A stretch of 64,000 nucleotides of DNA from Vitrella brassicaformis (GCA_001179505.1 CDMY01000592.1:115468-179467), one strand, 5' to 3'; numbered from the stretch's first letter, positions 44,578-56,147 are shown. Translations and numbers: made by a program. The notes: generated from the sequence alone by a model not told the origin.

Positions 44578-45453
44578 TGTGTGCGCCTTACCGACCCAAC
44601 AAATCTAAAACCACCGCCCTGCACGCAGGTGCCCTCTCTGCAGGCCTTCTTCCACCCACTCCTGTCGATGGGCGATGGGGCGATAAGGATGATGGAGCAA
44701 CCAGGGAACTCCCCCTTCAACCGCCGTATGATAGCCGTCAGGTTGCCCTCATACGTCGGGACGTCCAGCACACAGCGGCCGTCCTCTGCACACACAGAGA
44801 CACATAGAGGAGAGAGAAGGAACAGAGGAGACAGGAGGTGATGCATCTGAGTTGATGATTGTGTCTATCGTTCTGACCAGCAGCCAGCAGCTCCGCCGCC
44901 TGGAACCACATGATAAACAGCTGCACGCATGCATGGAGGGACATCAAGCTTAAGGATGTGAACAAGTGCAGTGCTTCTATAGCCCAATCGTGCAGTTTGC
45001 TGTTAACTGCCAATTCCCTACCATCATGGATCTGTCCATGAGCTGGGGTATAGACTCAATGAATCTGTCCATGTGCTCGAGCAGCAGTGTCGTGCCGACG
45101 CCAAAGGGGTAGCCCCTGAATGTAATCCATGAGCACCGTTGACAACATAACAATCACTTATGTATGGGTAAAAATGAGACCCCCGTGCCTTCCCTCATTC
45201 AAGTGTGCTTCTCACCTGTGCAGGACGTCTGCTTTCCCCTTGAAGGCGGCTGCCAGGTGGCCAGTGAATCCATCCGGGTAGCTCTCGTGCACCACGGAGT
45301 CCTGAAATGCACAGACAAGGATGCTTATTGCAGCCAAATTGCAGCCGTGCTGTTATATATATGCTCTATATGCTCTATATTGCAGCCGTGCTCTTTCTGT
45401 CCTGAATGAAGAGTCCGACTCACCCCAACGAGAACAACCATTGGTCTCGCCAT
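43843..45453 (-). CDS. SGNH/GDSL hydrolase, isoamyl-acetate-hydrolysing esterase-like, 314 aa
   Basis: Eight exons (complement): 43843-44238, 44309-44375, 44443-44481, 44596-44785, 44878-44920, 45022-45115, 45216-45301, 45424-45453; phases agree. Block I is VVLVGDSVVHESYPDGFTGH with the nucleophile Ser at residue 12. Block II is LHRGYPFGVGT. The strand SIILIAPSPI is typical of the IAH1 group. Block V is YADGCHLNERG with Asp188 and His191. The usual block III sequence (FFGAND) reads WFQAAE here (residues 75-80), so the oxyanion-hole Asn appears to be missing. The C-terminal 90 residues are an acidic, disordered extension not found in typical members. Likely a carboxylester hydrolase, perhaps with altered activity. 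The donor at 44595 is the least certain splice site. Confidence 0.85.
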
Positions 45454-45680
45454 GTCTGCTTTACATTTCCTTCGGACTCCGTGAAACGATCACTGAGGGA
45501 GAAATAGGCCCCCCCGGGTTCTAAGGAAGGGGAGGATCTTGAAGGCCTTGAGGCTCTCGACCACTCCCTCCCGTCCCGAAATTCAACCATCGACCACCCC
45601 CGAATCATCACCTCTCGTCATCCCACCGCAACGTTGAAGCGAGCGTTGAAGTTGATGGCGTAAGGCCGCCCCCCGACCTC
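45454..45680. promoter_or_regulatory. Divergent intergenic region, SGNH esterase / KH-LOTUS protein
   Basis: 227 bases between start codons; no clear core-promoter element by eye. Confidence 0.5.
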
Positions 45681-48600
45681 ATGATGCCCATCAAGGACGA
45701 AAAGGACCTGCCCCCACCCCTGGAGGGCAAGTCGCAGCCGAGCAGCCCGTACGGCAGTCCGCTGCGGCCGTGCAACCGGGAGAGCGAGGGCGGCAAGAGC
45801 GGTAGCAGCGGGGGGTCGCAGAGGGGCTCACAGGGCGGGGCGTACGAGGAGCGCCCGCCGCCCAAGGGAGCGACGGGCCACCGAATCGTGGAGACCATCC
45901 CCCTTAATGAGGACCTCTTCCCGCCGGGTGAGACAGCAGACACAGACCAGGGGGACAGGGGGACGAAGGGAGGGTCGCTGGATGGATGGACGGACGGACG
46001 GATATCACTATGTGGCCTGTGCCTTGGTTGTTGTTGGCTTGCCGTGTGTGGTGGTGCTTTGCAGGTCTGAACATTGTTGGTTCTGTGTTGGGGTATCGGG
46101 GGTCCAACCAGCGCAACTTCGAGCGCAAGAGTGGCGCCATAGTCTACCTAAGGGGTGCGATGCAAACACGCACCCAATGGAGACGCGACTGGCTGTGTGG
46201 GCCTACTTTTGTGTTTTGCAATGGATGTCGCTATGCAGGTGGGGGCATTTCGGGCACCCGAGTGGACGACAGAGGCAAAGAGCTGGAGCCACTGCACCTA
46301 GGTGGGTACTCGCCGCCGATATACATGCCTATCAACATCCACTGCACTGTGTGTGTGGAGTGGTGTGGTGTGGTGTGGTATGGTTAATGTCTGGCTGCAG
46401 TTGTCAAGTGCGACCGTTTGGATCAGGTGGACGTGGTGCGTCAGGAGCTGGACGCGTTGCTGGACGGCTTCTACGCCGACCGCAACATGGAGCGGCCGCC
46501 CCACAAGCGGCTGACCAACCAGCCCGCGCGCGCCGTGCGATCGCCGCCCCCGCCCACCGTGCAGCATTTCCTCTTCAACCTCCACAACCTGTGCCACGCC
46601 AAAGGGGACGTCCACAAGGGGTTTGCCGTGCCGGTGCGGGGCCTGCCGGAGGTGTATGGGGGATACTTCCGACACGAATTCCCCATTCACATCTTCCTCA
46701 GAGTTGAACCACCCAACAACGTCGCTGGTGAGTACACACAGAGGGAGAGAGAGGGAGGGAGAGAGAGGGAGGGAGGGAGAGGGGGCACATACATGCCAAC
46801 AAGCGAGACACCTCTTCCTGTGGCCTTCTTGCCCTTCAGCATCTCTGGAGCGTTTGCCGCACGTCGTTCATTTGTTTGAGGACAACAAGTACCACACATG
46901 ACACATACTGGCACACACACAATCCCGCCCGGCCAACTGTCGCCTCTGTTTTCTTGTTGTGTGTGTGTTGCAGTGGGGGTGTGATGATGGGCCCGGTCCA
47001 TCCACCGACCATATCGTTTGCCGAATTTTGCGCCATAGACGAGAAGTACCGCGCCGACCTGCAGGCGGGCATCATCCCTCCCCGCTCGCCCACCGTCACG
47101 AATGCCGTCCCCTTCGCCCCGCCATCCCCATCGCACCCCCACCCGCCCCTCCCCATCCACACACACAACATGGCATCGCCACCGCATCCCGGCGTCATGC
47201 CACCCGTACACCCGTCGGCCACGGGGTACGGCTACCCCATACCCGCACACGCCCACCAGCCGCCCCCTCCACCCATGCAGCACACACACAATGGCGCCTA
47301 CCCCCCGCCCCCACCCCCTCCGCCCAACCACTTCGCGCCACTGCCATTCGCACCGCACATGTCGCCCTTCACCCACGAAGTGGCGGCTCACCATACGGCG
47401 TTCCGTGCGTCGCCCCCTCCGGGGCTGAGCCCTCCCACCATGAAGCGTGGGCCGCCATCCGAGAGTGGCAGTGGGGCTGAGGTCGACGGGTGTGGGGTTG
47501 TGGTGGGTGGGGGTGAGTATCACGGGCCACCGGGGGCCAAGCGGTATAGGGGAGGGCTGGGTGGCATGGGGGGCGGGCCGCCCGCACTCAGGGACCTGCT
47601 CATGCAGATACACCGGTCAGTGAGACAGACAGGCAGGCAGGCAGGCAAGGAGACGGATGCGGTGCGACGTGATGTGATTGATGCGGTGTTGTGTGGTTGT
47701 GTGTGCAGTTTGTTGATGCACTTTGGAGGTCCTGACGGCCCCGGAGTAGCGATGGTAGCACTGCCGTGTTTGTACCAGGAGCGGTTTGGCATGCCACTCG
47801 ACCTGTCGGTGTCGGGCGAGCCCTCCCTACTCAGCCTACTCACCAGATTCCCAAAGGTACGCCTACATGGACAGGACAGCTGGACACACGGATGCACACA
47901 GAGCAGACACGGGCTTCTGCACGAGGCACACGCATGGGGGATAGATGGCTGCCTTTTCCGGCCAGTCGGTCGATGTATACTGAGAGCTTTTTAGTCGAGT
48001 CTTATCATATTCATTGCGACGCCTTGCAAGAGCTTTTATCTGTCTGTGTCTCTGTCTACCCTTTCGGACCTTTATTCATCACGCGCTCTGTATGTAGAGT
48101 CGGTAGAAGTTAGCAGCCTTCCTTTGCGGATGTGTCCTCGACTGTGAGTGGGCCCTTTATTCATTCGTCCATTAGCACTCTGTGTCCATACAATGGGTCT
48201 CTCGACTTGCATGCTGTTTGTTCCGTCTACCTACTTAAGGATCAAATCGGTCGATTGGTGAAGCTTTCGGACTGGCTGCGCGTGTCTGACTGACCGGCTT
48301 GACAAGTCAGATGAGGCCCCTTAGTACTATGTCCCTCCCTCCCTTCGTTGTGTCTCTCGAATGCAGTGAGTGAGTGGGTGAGTGAGTGAGTGGGTGTTTT
48401 GAGTGTCATGTGTCTATCTAGATAGACCTGCCTACCCTACCTGTCCACGGCAGAATGACTGACCCACGAATGACTGGCCGACTGGGATGTGTGTGTACAT
48501 GTACGTATGCGCGTGGAGTGTCTGTGCCCGCAACCCGGAGCGCACGAGTCACTCCCATAGGTTGGCGTTTTCGAGAGAAAGGCTCGCATGTGTGGATGGA

Positions 48601-49677
48601 TGGATGGACTCGACTGGATGGACGTATTTGTGTGCACAAGACGGGTGGTTCACTCACGCGCACACCCCCCACCGACCGACCGACTGTGTGTATACTATAT
48701 ATGGCAACTGCATATCTTGACATTTTTGTCCCTCGTGGGTTGATTGAATGCCGCCCCTGCCTGATTGACGTGGATGGGTATGTGTTTGTGTGGGTGCGGC
48801 GCGAGATGGAAAGGAAGAGACTCGACTGATGGAGGGAGGCAACTCGACTCACTGCCAGCCAACCGATAGAAGCTTTATGGCTGCACACGTATGTAGCTAG
48901 CTAAGCAGCAAGAGGCCTGACAAGCTGACAGCTAGCCAGGCAGGCAGGCAGGCAGGCAAGCCGGGAGATGGATGGATGGATGGATGGGTGCACCCCACCA
49001 CTTAGAAGTAGATAGATGCATACATACCAGACCTTGTGCCTCTCTGTCTGCTGCCTGTCTCAGCCATGGACGTGTTATTGCCTTGTATGTGTTGTGTTCA
49101 GGTAGTGTCTCTGTGCGAGGGTGCCGAGGGCGGTCTGTGTGTGCGCCCCTGCCGCGCCCCGCAGTTCCCCGACAGCCAGCCGTCCTCATCGCTCACGGCC
49201 ACCCACACCAGCAGCCCCCAGCAGGCCCAGCTGGAGGCTCTCCTCAAACACATCGCCACCGCCAAGGCCGCCCAGGGTGGTGTGGGTGTGGGGGCGGCCT
49301 CGCCACTGGCACCAGGGGCCGATGAGGGTGTAGGGGTGGGGGCCCTGCTGTCGGCCGCCGAGATGCTGTTCAAGCTCTCTGGCCATCAGCGGCAGGGCGG
49401 GAATCCGTCGGCCAAGCTAGAGGGGGCCACCACCAGCAGCAGCAGCAGCGGTGGTGAGGGGCAAGGCGGGCCAGGCGCGGGGTCGGGCACTACTGGGATT
49501 GGCAGCAGTGGGGGCGGTGTTGGCCCCCCCAAGAAGCACTCGTTTGGAGGCAACGAGGCGGTGGTGAAGCGTGAGAGGGAGAGGGAGAGGGATCAGCCGC
49601 GTGAGCCGATAGCGTTTCAGCGCGAGAGGAGCCGCGACCTCAAGGAGGTGCTCGCCATACTCAACCTACTCAAATGA
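45681..49677 (+). CDS. KH-domain plus LOTUS (OST-HTH) domain RNA-binding protein, 713 aa
   Basis: Eight exons: 45681-45927, 46065-46154, 46239-46301, 46401-46727, 46840-46888, 46974-47615, 47709-47856, 49102-49677; phases agree. A KH domain covers about residues 83-150 (LNIVGSVLGYRGSNQRNFER with the GYRG loop at 92-95, then GAIVYLRG). It is preceded by a Ser/Gly-rich region and followed by a Pro/His-rich linker. A LOTUS/OST-HTH winged helix covers about residues 464-538: ALRDLLMQIHRLLMHFGG, LPCLYQERFGMPLDLS, LLSLLTRFPKVVSLCE and LCVRP. It is split by a 1,245-base intron at residue 522. The C-terminus is Gly/Ser-rich and ends in a basic helix. LOTUS domains bind RNA G-quadruplexes or Vasa-type helicases in animals and plants. 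An RNA-regulatory role is therefore likely. Confidence 0.82.
47857..49101 (+). other. Unusually long intron of the KH-LOTUS gene
   Basis: 1,245 bases, starting GTACGC and ending TTCAG, while nearly all other introns here are 55-170 bases. Joining its flanks restores a continuous LOTUS fold in phase 0. The interior has GGAT, TGGG and AGGC repeats and no coding exon I could support on either strand. Confidence 0.75.
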
Positions 49678-50376
49678 ATCATAGCGAACGACGGGTGCCG
49701 TGCGGTGCGGTGCGGTGGATGTATGCGTGGCGACCGATAGATGGATACAGTACATGGCTGGGTGAGGTGGCTGACAGAATGAATAACAATCGATAGATAC
49801 GGGAGGGGCGCATGCCATGCCATCCACACACAGGCATGGCATGGCATGGCATGGGTGGGTGGGTGGGTGGGTGGAAAGGGGAGGGAGTGGGTAACCAGCT
49901 GCATGCATGGCAATGATAGACTGACTGACCGACCTCAGCAGTGTGTTGTGTTTGTGCATCGATTGGTTGAATGCATGTTGGTCACGCATCACGGTGCACG
50001 GGAAGTGCACTGCACTCACTTGAGCTCAACCACTGACTGCAAAACACTTGCAAATTGTCAGCATGCCATGCATCAATCGGGCACACGTACAGTACACGGT
50101 CATCAATTGGGGCTTATATATGGCTCTGATCACGTATATACCACGGCAGCGCCAACACGACAGATCGCTGACCCACCCCGCCGACCGTGGCCGGCCATAA
50201 ATATGCACACTCACTCACTCACTGTACACGCAGCGCAGCCACCGCCAAGCCTGTAGGCTCTCTGTCTGTCAGGTGGCCCCACGCAAAAACCCTGCACACG
50301 ACGAAAAATCCCTGCTGCTGCGTGCCGTGTAGTATCAACAACAACGCATCACATGATGGATGCATGCATCAGTTAG
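49678..50376. other. Tail-to-tail intergenic region, no gene
   Basis: 699 bases between converging genes. It has a GGCAT repeat followed by a GGGT run (49842-49873) and short CGGT and CACT repeats. No coding signal. Confidence 0.7.
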
Positions 50377-53300
50377 TCAATTGCTAATATCGACAAAGAG
50401 GGGTTTGGACGGCGTGAGCTCGTTGCCTTGTGTGTCGATGGGCACCACTTGCAGGTAGCAGCACTTGCCCAGGTCCACATCTCCCGCCATTTTCTGCAGC
50501 ACCTTGATGTGCGGCACCTGCGCCATATGCTCGAACTGCGTCTTGGCGTGCTCGCCAAGACGCAGTTCGGTAGGAGGGTTGCTCGGACCTGCAATGCATC
50601 CATCCACAAATATTGCTGCATGTCTCCGCCTCTTGATCGATGGACGCGACAAAACATGGACCCACCTGCGAGAATTCTCCACCGGGCGATGCCACTCTGG
50701 CCGCTTTGGCTGTAATGGATTGCCCTCTCCCGGCCGTTGAGGACCAGGGCAGGGGGGGCTGGCGCCACACCATGGCCCCATGGCAGTTTGTAGGATCGGT
50801 AGGTCCACGAACGCCACGAGCCGTACGACAGCTCTAGCAACACTTGTCCGTCACGATTTAGCTCCTACAGACATACACAGACACAGACAGACACACACAC
50901 AATGTCACGCCACACACACATCCATCCATCCATCCATCCGGCCAACCACTTGCCCGCCCCCACCTGGTAGAAGGGCAGCAGTCCATTGCTGCCCCATGCT
51001 GCGACGAAGGTGTCGACATTGCCGTCGGGCCCGGCTAAGGGTTGCAAGCCTCCCATGGCGTATGCAAAGGGTGCGATTGAGCCAGTGTCCGAGGGCGCGG
51101 GGAACTCCCAGGTGAGGACGGCCGTCTTGTCCTTCTCGAATATTTCGTATTCGACGAGCCGTGTGGTGAGACTATCCCGCCCATTGCCGTTGTCGAAGCA
51201 AGTCAGGAACATCTGCCCATCGTCAGACACCCGCACACGGGCGTCGTGAGGCCATGAGAACACGTGGGAGTCGTTGCCGAGGAAGGCGAACTGGTTGAAT
51301 GTCTCCCTCCCGCCCATCTGCCACTCGATGCGGCTGGTGGGTCGGCTGAGTTTGATGAGTCCGACAGCCCTGAAGTTGACAAGGAGGTCTGAGCCCTCTT
51401 CACCGCCAATCCACTCGACGCTGTTAATGTGGGTCACTGTGCACAACCAAGACAACAGGGGCGGGAGGGGGGGGCGGGCAGACAGAGTATAGATGGATGC
51501 GTTCGTGTGTGCGTGTGTCTGTCTGTGTATGTGGCTGACCGTCCCAGGGTGTGTGACGCCTGAGCGACTCCCCCAGTGGCCTCTGGGTCTGGCGGAGTAA
51601 GTAAGGCAGCTCGAAATAGTCCCAGCTCCGGAACTGACCACACCACACGGACAGATAATTGTTATCCTGCGCCGTCCACTTGTGCGTGTCATTCATTCAC
51701 TCACTCAGTCACTCACTTCGAAGACGACGTTGCCGTGTGGGTCAAGCTCTTGGACAATGGCGCCCACGAGTTTCATTTTGACGGGTCCAGTCCCCTCTGC
51801 GGGTGTCTTGTGGGGCGGCAGGTAGTCCTGGTCGATGCGCACTGTCTGGGTGTCGTACGCCCTGCACACACACACACAAAGGATTACAGGTCGTTTGGCG
51901 CCGGGGTACGGTACATCACGTCTGACTGCTTTCTCTCGTCAGCCCACACACATGCATACATTTGAAGTGTCCAGCCTCTCTTGCTTAATCGAAAGTCGTG
52001 GTAGTCTGCGTGATATCTGCGCACGCAGGCAGGCAGGGCAGGGCAATTTGTTTCGTATGTAGCCGCCTGTGTGGGTCATGGCCAGNNNNNNNNNNNNNNN
52101 NNNNNNNNNNNNNNNNNNNNNNNNNNNNNNNNNNNNNNNNNNNNNNNNNNNNNNNNNNNNNNNNNNNNNNNNNNNNNNNNNNNNNNNNNNNNNNNNNNNN
52201 NNNNNNNNNNNNNNNNNNNNNNNNNNNNNNNNNNNNNNNNNNNNNNNNNNNNNNNNNNNNNNNNNNNNNNNNNNNNNNNNNNNNNNNNNNNNNNNNNNNN
52301 NNNNNNNNNNNNNNNNNNNNNNNNNNNNNNNNNNNNNNNNNNNNNNNNNNNNNNNNNNNNNNNNNNNNNNNNNNNNNNNNNNNNNCCCCCCCCCCCCACT
52401 CTCTCTCACCCGTTGCCCATGAAGTGCAGTTTCTTCTGACGGTAGTGCTCGTCCAACTCCACCCACTCAAAGCTGCGCTCCGTCGACTTGCCGTCATGCT
52501 TGGCGTGCACCAGCCGTTTCCCGCTGTGTGGTCTGTACTCGATGTGCCCGCCGCCAAAGGATCCCCCGAACCAGAAGGGTTCGCCTTGTGAGTCGAGTAT
52601 CATGCTATATCCGGAGGCGAAGATGTAGCCCGGGCTGATTTGCTGTCTGAGGGTCTCATTCTTGGGCATGCGGATGGTGTACTGGGTGCATTGCATTGCA
52701 AGCAGGGGGGATGGGATATATGCCAACAGTGATATGAATGAGTCACTCATGGGTCAACCGGTCCCACCTCTGGGAAGCCTCTGGGTAGGGTTATGTAGTC
52801 ATTGGGCGGCATGTGGACGACCTCATACTCCGAGTCGTCATGCCGCTTGGCGCCCCGCGGACTCTGGCCTGTACCCCACACACGCCGCTCCGCTGCCTTC
52901 TCCTCCTGCACACGCACACGGGGATCCCGTGTCTCTAATTGTGTGTGTGGGTCTGGCGGCTGCTCGCACATTTGGTCAGTGACCTACCGCAGAAGGTGCA
53001 TGGTAGTTGAAATCTGAAGGAGAGAGGAGAGAACGGCAAAGGATGAACACACTGTGCGGTGCGCATGTGTCTTGTCGATGCCGTGACGTGAATGGCTCAC
53101 TCACACAGGAAGTGCTCGTCGGTGAAGACGACGGGCGGCTGGATGTCCTCCTGCGCCTTGCGTAGACTGCTCTGGCTGGCCTTGACCTTCGGCCGGCAAT
53201 AGGCACCCTCGGGACTAGTCAGAAAACTCCACGTGTGCAAAGCAAAAGTCTCTCCCTTTGTGGTCGCAACGCCCTCATCAATGGTGACGGTGATTTGCTC

Positions 53301-53736
53301 GCCTGTCTTGAACAGTCGCTCTGGCACAACAATAACGGTGAGGCCGTCGTCCGCCACTGTGGCTCTAGCCTTGTAATCGCCCCCCTTGCTGCCTTGCAGC
53401 TTGACGCGTCCTTCCACACTCGCAGTGTCCACATCGCCGGAGCCACCCGGCAGCCGGAAGGCCAGAGAGGTGCACACCTGCAGACACAGAACGGGGAAAG
53501 CCCCGGTCCGGTTGTCACATCGGGAGGATGTCTAAGGCTGTGTGTGGGACCTGCACGAAGAAGGAGTTGTTACGGGGGCTGTGATAGGCAAAGGGGCCGA
53601 AGTCCATCTTCGAATCCAGGTGTATGTGGAGGTCATTGCCCGCCAGGTCTTCCAGCACCTTCTTCGGCGCACCCCACACTTGTGAACACAGCAGCAGTGC
53701 CACAAGGCCAAAGGGCCCACTGCAGGCGCCTGCCAT
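50377..53736 (-). CDS. Secreted arylsulfotransferase-like protein (Arylsulfotransf_2 type), about 705 aa
   Basis: Ten exons (complement): 50377-50588, 50666-50864, 50964-51436, 51540-51633, 51717-51861, 52410-52681, 52768-52905, 52988-53013, 53105-53477, 53551-53736; phases agree, including across the intron that holds the 300-N gap. A signal peptide (FGLVALLLCSQVWGAP) starts the protein, followed by an N-terminal beta domain (ITVTIDEGVATTKGETFALH). The beta-propeller part shows the arylsulfotransferase-like order: SPGYIFASGYSMILDSQGEP, LHFMGNGAYDTQTVRIDQDY, VKMKLVGAIVQELDPHGNVV, HINSVEWIGGEEGSDLLVNF and GRETFNQFAFLGNDSHVFSW. The family is named for PAPS-independent sulfate transfer in bacteria; eukaryotic members are mostly uncharacterised. 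Exons hidden in the gap cannot be excluded, but the flanking phases and family spacing argue against it. Confidence 0.85.
50532..50569. repeat. Perfect 17-bp inverted repeat with 4-base loop inside coding sequence
   Basis: The arms 50532-50548 (CGAACTGCGTCTTGGCG) and 50553-50569 are exact reverse complements, separated by TGCT. It lies within the last exon of the arylsulfotransferase-like gene, where the minus strand encodes TELRLGEHAKTQFEH. The hairpin would form in the mRNA. Confidence 0.95.
52086..52385. other. Assembly gap of 300 N
   Basis: A run of exactly 300 N inside an intron of the arylsulfotransferase-like gene, followed directly by a homopolymer of about a dozen C. The true length of missing sequence is unknown. 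Confidence 0.98.
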
Positions 53737-53845
53737 GGTCTCACCTCACCTCTCCACTCTCTCCCCCTCCTCCCCTTGGCTGCCGTTATTCTGTCGCTTT
53801 ATTTCAGCTGCGAGCTTAGACGAGCAGGTGCACCGCAGGGAGCCA
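53737..53845. promoter_or_regulatory. Very short divergent promoter, arylsulfotransferase / sterol reductase
   Basis: Only 109 bases between start codons, the shortest in the window. It has a CT-rich tract (about 53745-53780) and a TTTATTTCAG segment. The sterol reductase frame is open upstream, so its start could lie slightly earlier. Confidence 0.55.
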
Positions 53846-55662
53846 ATGGAGAAGAGCTCATCTTCATCGGTTCCTTCCTCAAGCGATCTTCGGCAGCGCA
53901 GATCCGCCGCTGATGCATCGACCGGCGATACCAAGGACGACGCTCGAAAGAAGGCGGCCGCCTTGCACAACAGAGCTGAGTTCGGCGGTCCTGTCGGCGC
54001 GGCAGTGCTACTGGTCTTCCTGCCCTCCTTCGTGGTGCTCCTGTACCTCTCGTGTAATGAGTCCTTCTGCGTTAGGACAGAATCTCTGTGGGAGGACCTT
54101 TCCCACCTGCCAAAGGCAATCGGCACACAGCTGGTGGCCTCAGGTGGCTTGCTATCTATTGAGAGGCTGACAAGGAGCATGGCGATTCTGTTAGTGTGGA
54201 TGCTGGTGCTGATGGTACTGGAAAGGGTGTTGCCAGCACGAATTGTGGACGGGATGGAACTCCCTGGTGGAAGGGGGCGGCTCACGTACCGCATCAACGG
54301 CCATCTCACCTTTTGGGCCGTCCTTGTGGCCTTGCTAATTGCGTATCCGCAACGCACGTACAAGGGTGAGGGGCAGTGGTCTTTGGGGCCGTTCCCTCTG
54401 TCAGCTCTGCACGACCTGTACCTCCCCCTGATAGTGTCATCGATCGCCCTGTGCTTGCTCATGTCGGTTGTGCTCTTCCTGGCATCCTTCCGGTCTGGTT
54501 CTCCCCCGCCCCTGCTGTCTGAGCCAGGCAACACCGGCCACCCACTCACGGACTTCTTCATGGGCCGGGAGCTCAACCCCCGAACCTATGGGCTCGACTG
54601 GAAGTTCTTTTGTGAGCTGCGGCCTGGTCTGATAGGCTGGGTGGTCCTCTTGCTGGGAGCGGCCCTCAAGCAGATGGAGGAGTTTGGGCTGGGGGGCGTG
54701 TCGCCTGAGCTGGTGCTGCTGATAGTCTTCCAGGGCCTCTACGTGTGGGATGCACTCAAACAAGAACCAGCCGTCCTCAGCACTATGGACATCACCACTG
54801 GTGGGTGGGAAAGAGATAAATAGACAGAGATGGTTTGTCTTTCTGTAACATCCATCCATCAATCATTGTTTGCCGACACATGGATGGATGGATGGATGTG
54901 TGTGTGCAGACGGGTTTGGGTTCATGTTGGTGTTTGGTGATCTGTGTTGGGTGCCCTTCACCTACTCGCTGCAGGCCAGGATCATCCTCATACGCCCACC
55001 CAACCTGCCGCATGCCGCACTGGCCGCTATCGCCGCACTCAACCTATTCGGTAGCTGCACTGCAGCGCAGCCAACATAGAACGACTGATATAGCTAGATA
55101 GAGAGGGACAGATTACATACACACACACACTGGTTCGCAGGTTACTGGATCTTCCGGTCGTCCAACAGCCAGAAGGATGCCTTCAGGAGGGACCCAAACG
55201 CCCCCAGCGTGCGACACCTCAAATACATCGAAACCAAAACAGGTAAACGTTGAACAAGGAACCCGGCAGCCGAATCCTGGACGTATGTCTGTCTGTCTGT
55301 CTGCTGTGTGTATGAGTGTAGGTCGTCGTTTGTTGACGTCAGGTTGGTGGGGCCGTGCGCGTAAGATCAACTACACGGGCGACTGGCTCATGGGGCTGGC
55401 CTGGTGTCTGCTGTGCGGCGGCTGGACTCCCATAGCCTACTACTATGCCGGCTACTTCCTATTCCTGCTATTGCACAGGTACGTCCCAACATGTAGGATG
55501 CCCAGCCCAGTCTCTCTCACTTCCTGTCCTGTCCTGTCTGGTTGTGTTGTGTTGTCCACTAGGGCATTGCGTGACGAGTGGGCGTGTTCGGCCAAGTACG
55601 GGGCTGACTGGCAGCGCTACAAACAGCACGTGCCCTATGTCTTAATACCTGGCGTCATCTGA
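53846..55662 (+). CDS. Sterol C14 reductase-like protein (ERG24/DHCR7/LBR family), 477 aa
   Basis: Five exons: 53846-54800, 54910-55050, 55141-55242, 55343-55478, 55563-55662; phases agree. A Ser-rich cytosolic N-terminus precedes about eight to ten membrane spans. The conserved C-terminal core is clear: FFMGRELNPRTYGLDWKFFC, LYVWDALKQEPAVLSTMDIT, DGFGFMLVFGDLCWVPFTYS, KYIETKTGWWGRARKINYTG and DEWACSAKYGADWQRYKQHV, ending in VPYVLIPGVI. These are the NADPH- and sterol-binding segments of the ERG4/ERG24 family, which act in the ER membrane. The NEEA/KQEPA-type TMDIT segment fits delta-14 reductases best, but delta-7 or C24 reductases cannot be excluded without a tree. It shares a 109-base promoter with the arylsulfotransferase-like gene. 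Confidence 0.92.
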
Positions 55663-56147
55663 TGGGATGGGTGGGGGCCGGGGCGACGATATAGTGCATG
55701 GCATGCGTATATGGATGCGTTTTGAGGGAGGGAGGGAGGGAGGGAGGCTGTTTGGGTTGGGTGGGAGTGGGGCCGCTACCTGCGGAGTGAGTTAGGCCAT
55801 GCTTTTTTCGTCTGTTGTCCGAGTACATAGGGCGTGACGGCAGACAGACAGAGTTGGTGTCCATCCACATATGTGTGTATGCACAACCAAGTACCCTATT
55901 ATCGGTCTATGCTGCCAGCCAGCCAGTCATCCATGCACTGCACCCGACCGACAGATACCTAACACTCACTAATGAGCGTGCATCGCGAATGAATCCGTTC
56001 TTGGCCCGGCTGGCTGGCTGGCTCTCCGTCAGTCAAATTGCATTGCACCAAAAAGCCGTCGAGTGAGTTAAAGTGATGCGCGCTCAGAAATCGATCGTAC
56101 GGCACAATCCATCGACCGACCAGGCAGCCAGGCAGCAGCTGTTCTGT
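55663..56147. other. Tail-to-tail intergenic region, no gene
   Basis: 485 bases between converging genes, with a GGGA run near 55722-55748 and GGCT repeats near 56012-56024. No coding signal. Confidence 0.7.

Noticed and set aside
48960-48990. Possible CRISPR-like or satellite array from repeated GGAT and AGGC units
   Set aside because: These are continuous microsatellites without spacers, and similar short runs occur throughout introns and intergenic DNA of this eukaryote.
52086-52410. Possible hidden exon of the arylsulfotransferase-like gene in the N gap
   Set aside because: The flanking exons already join in phase and match family spacing (FMGNG then YDTQTVRIDQDY), so no missing exon is required, though it cannot be strictly excluded.
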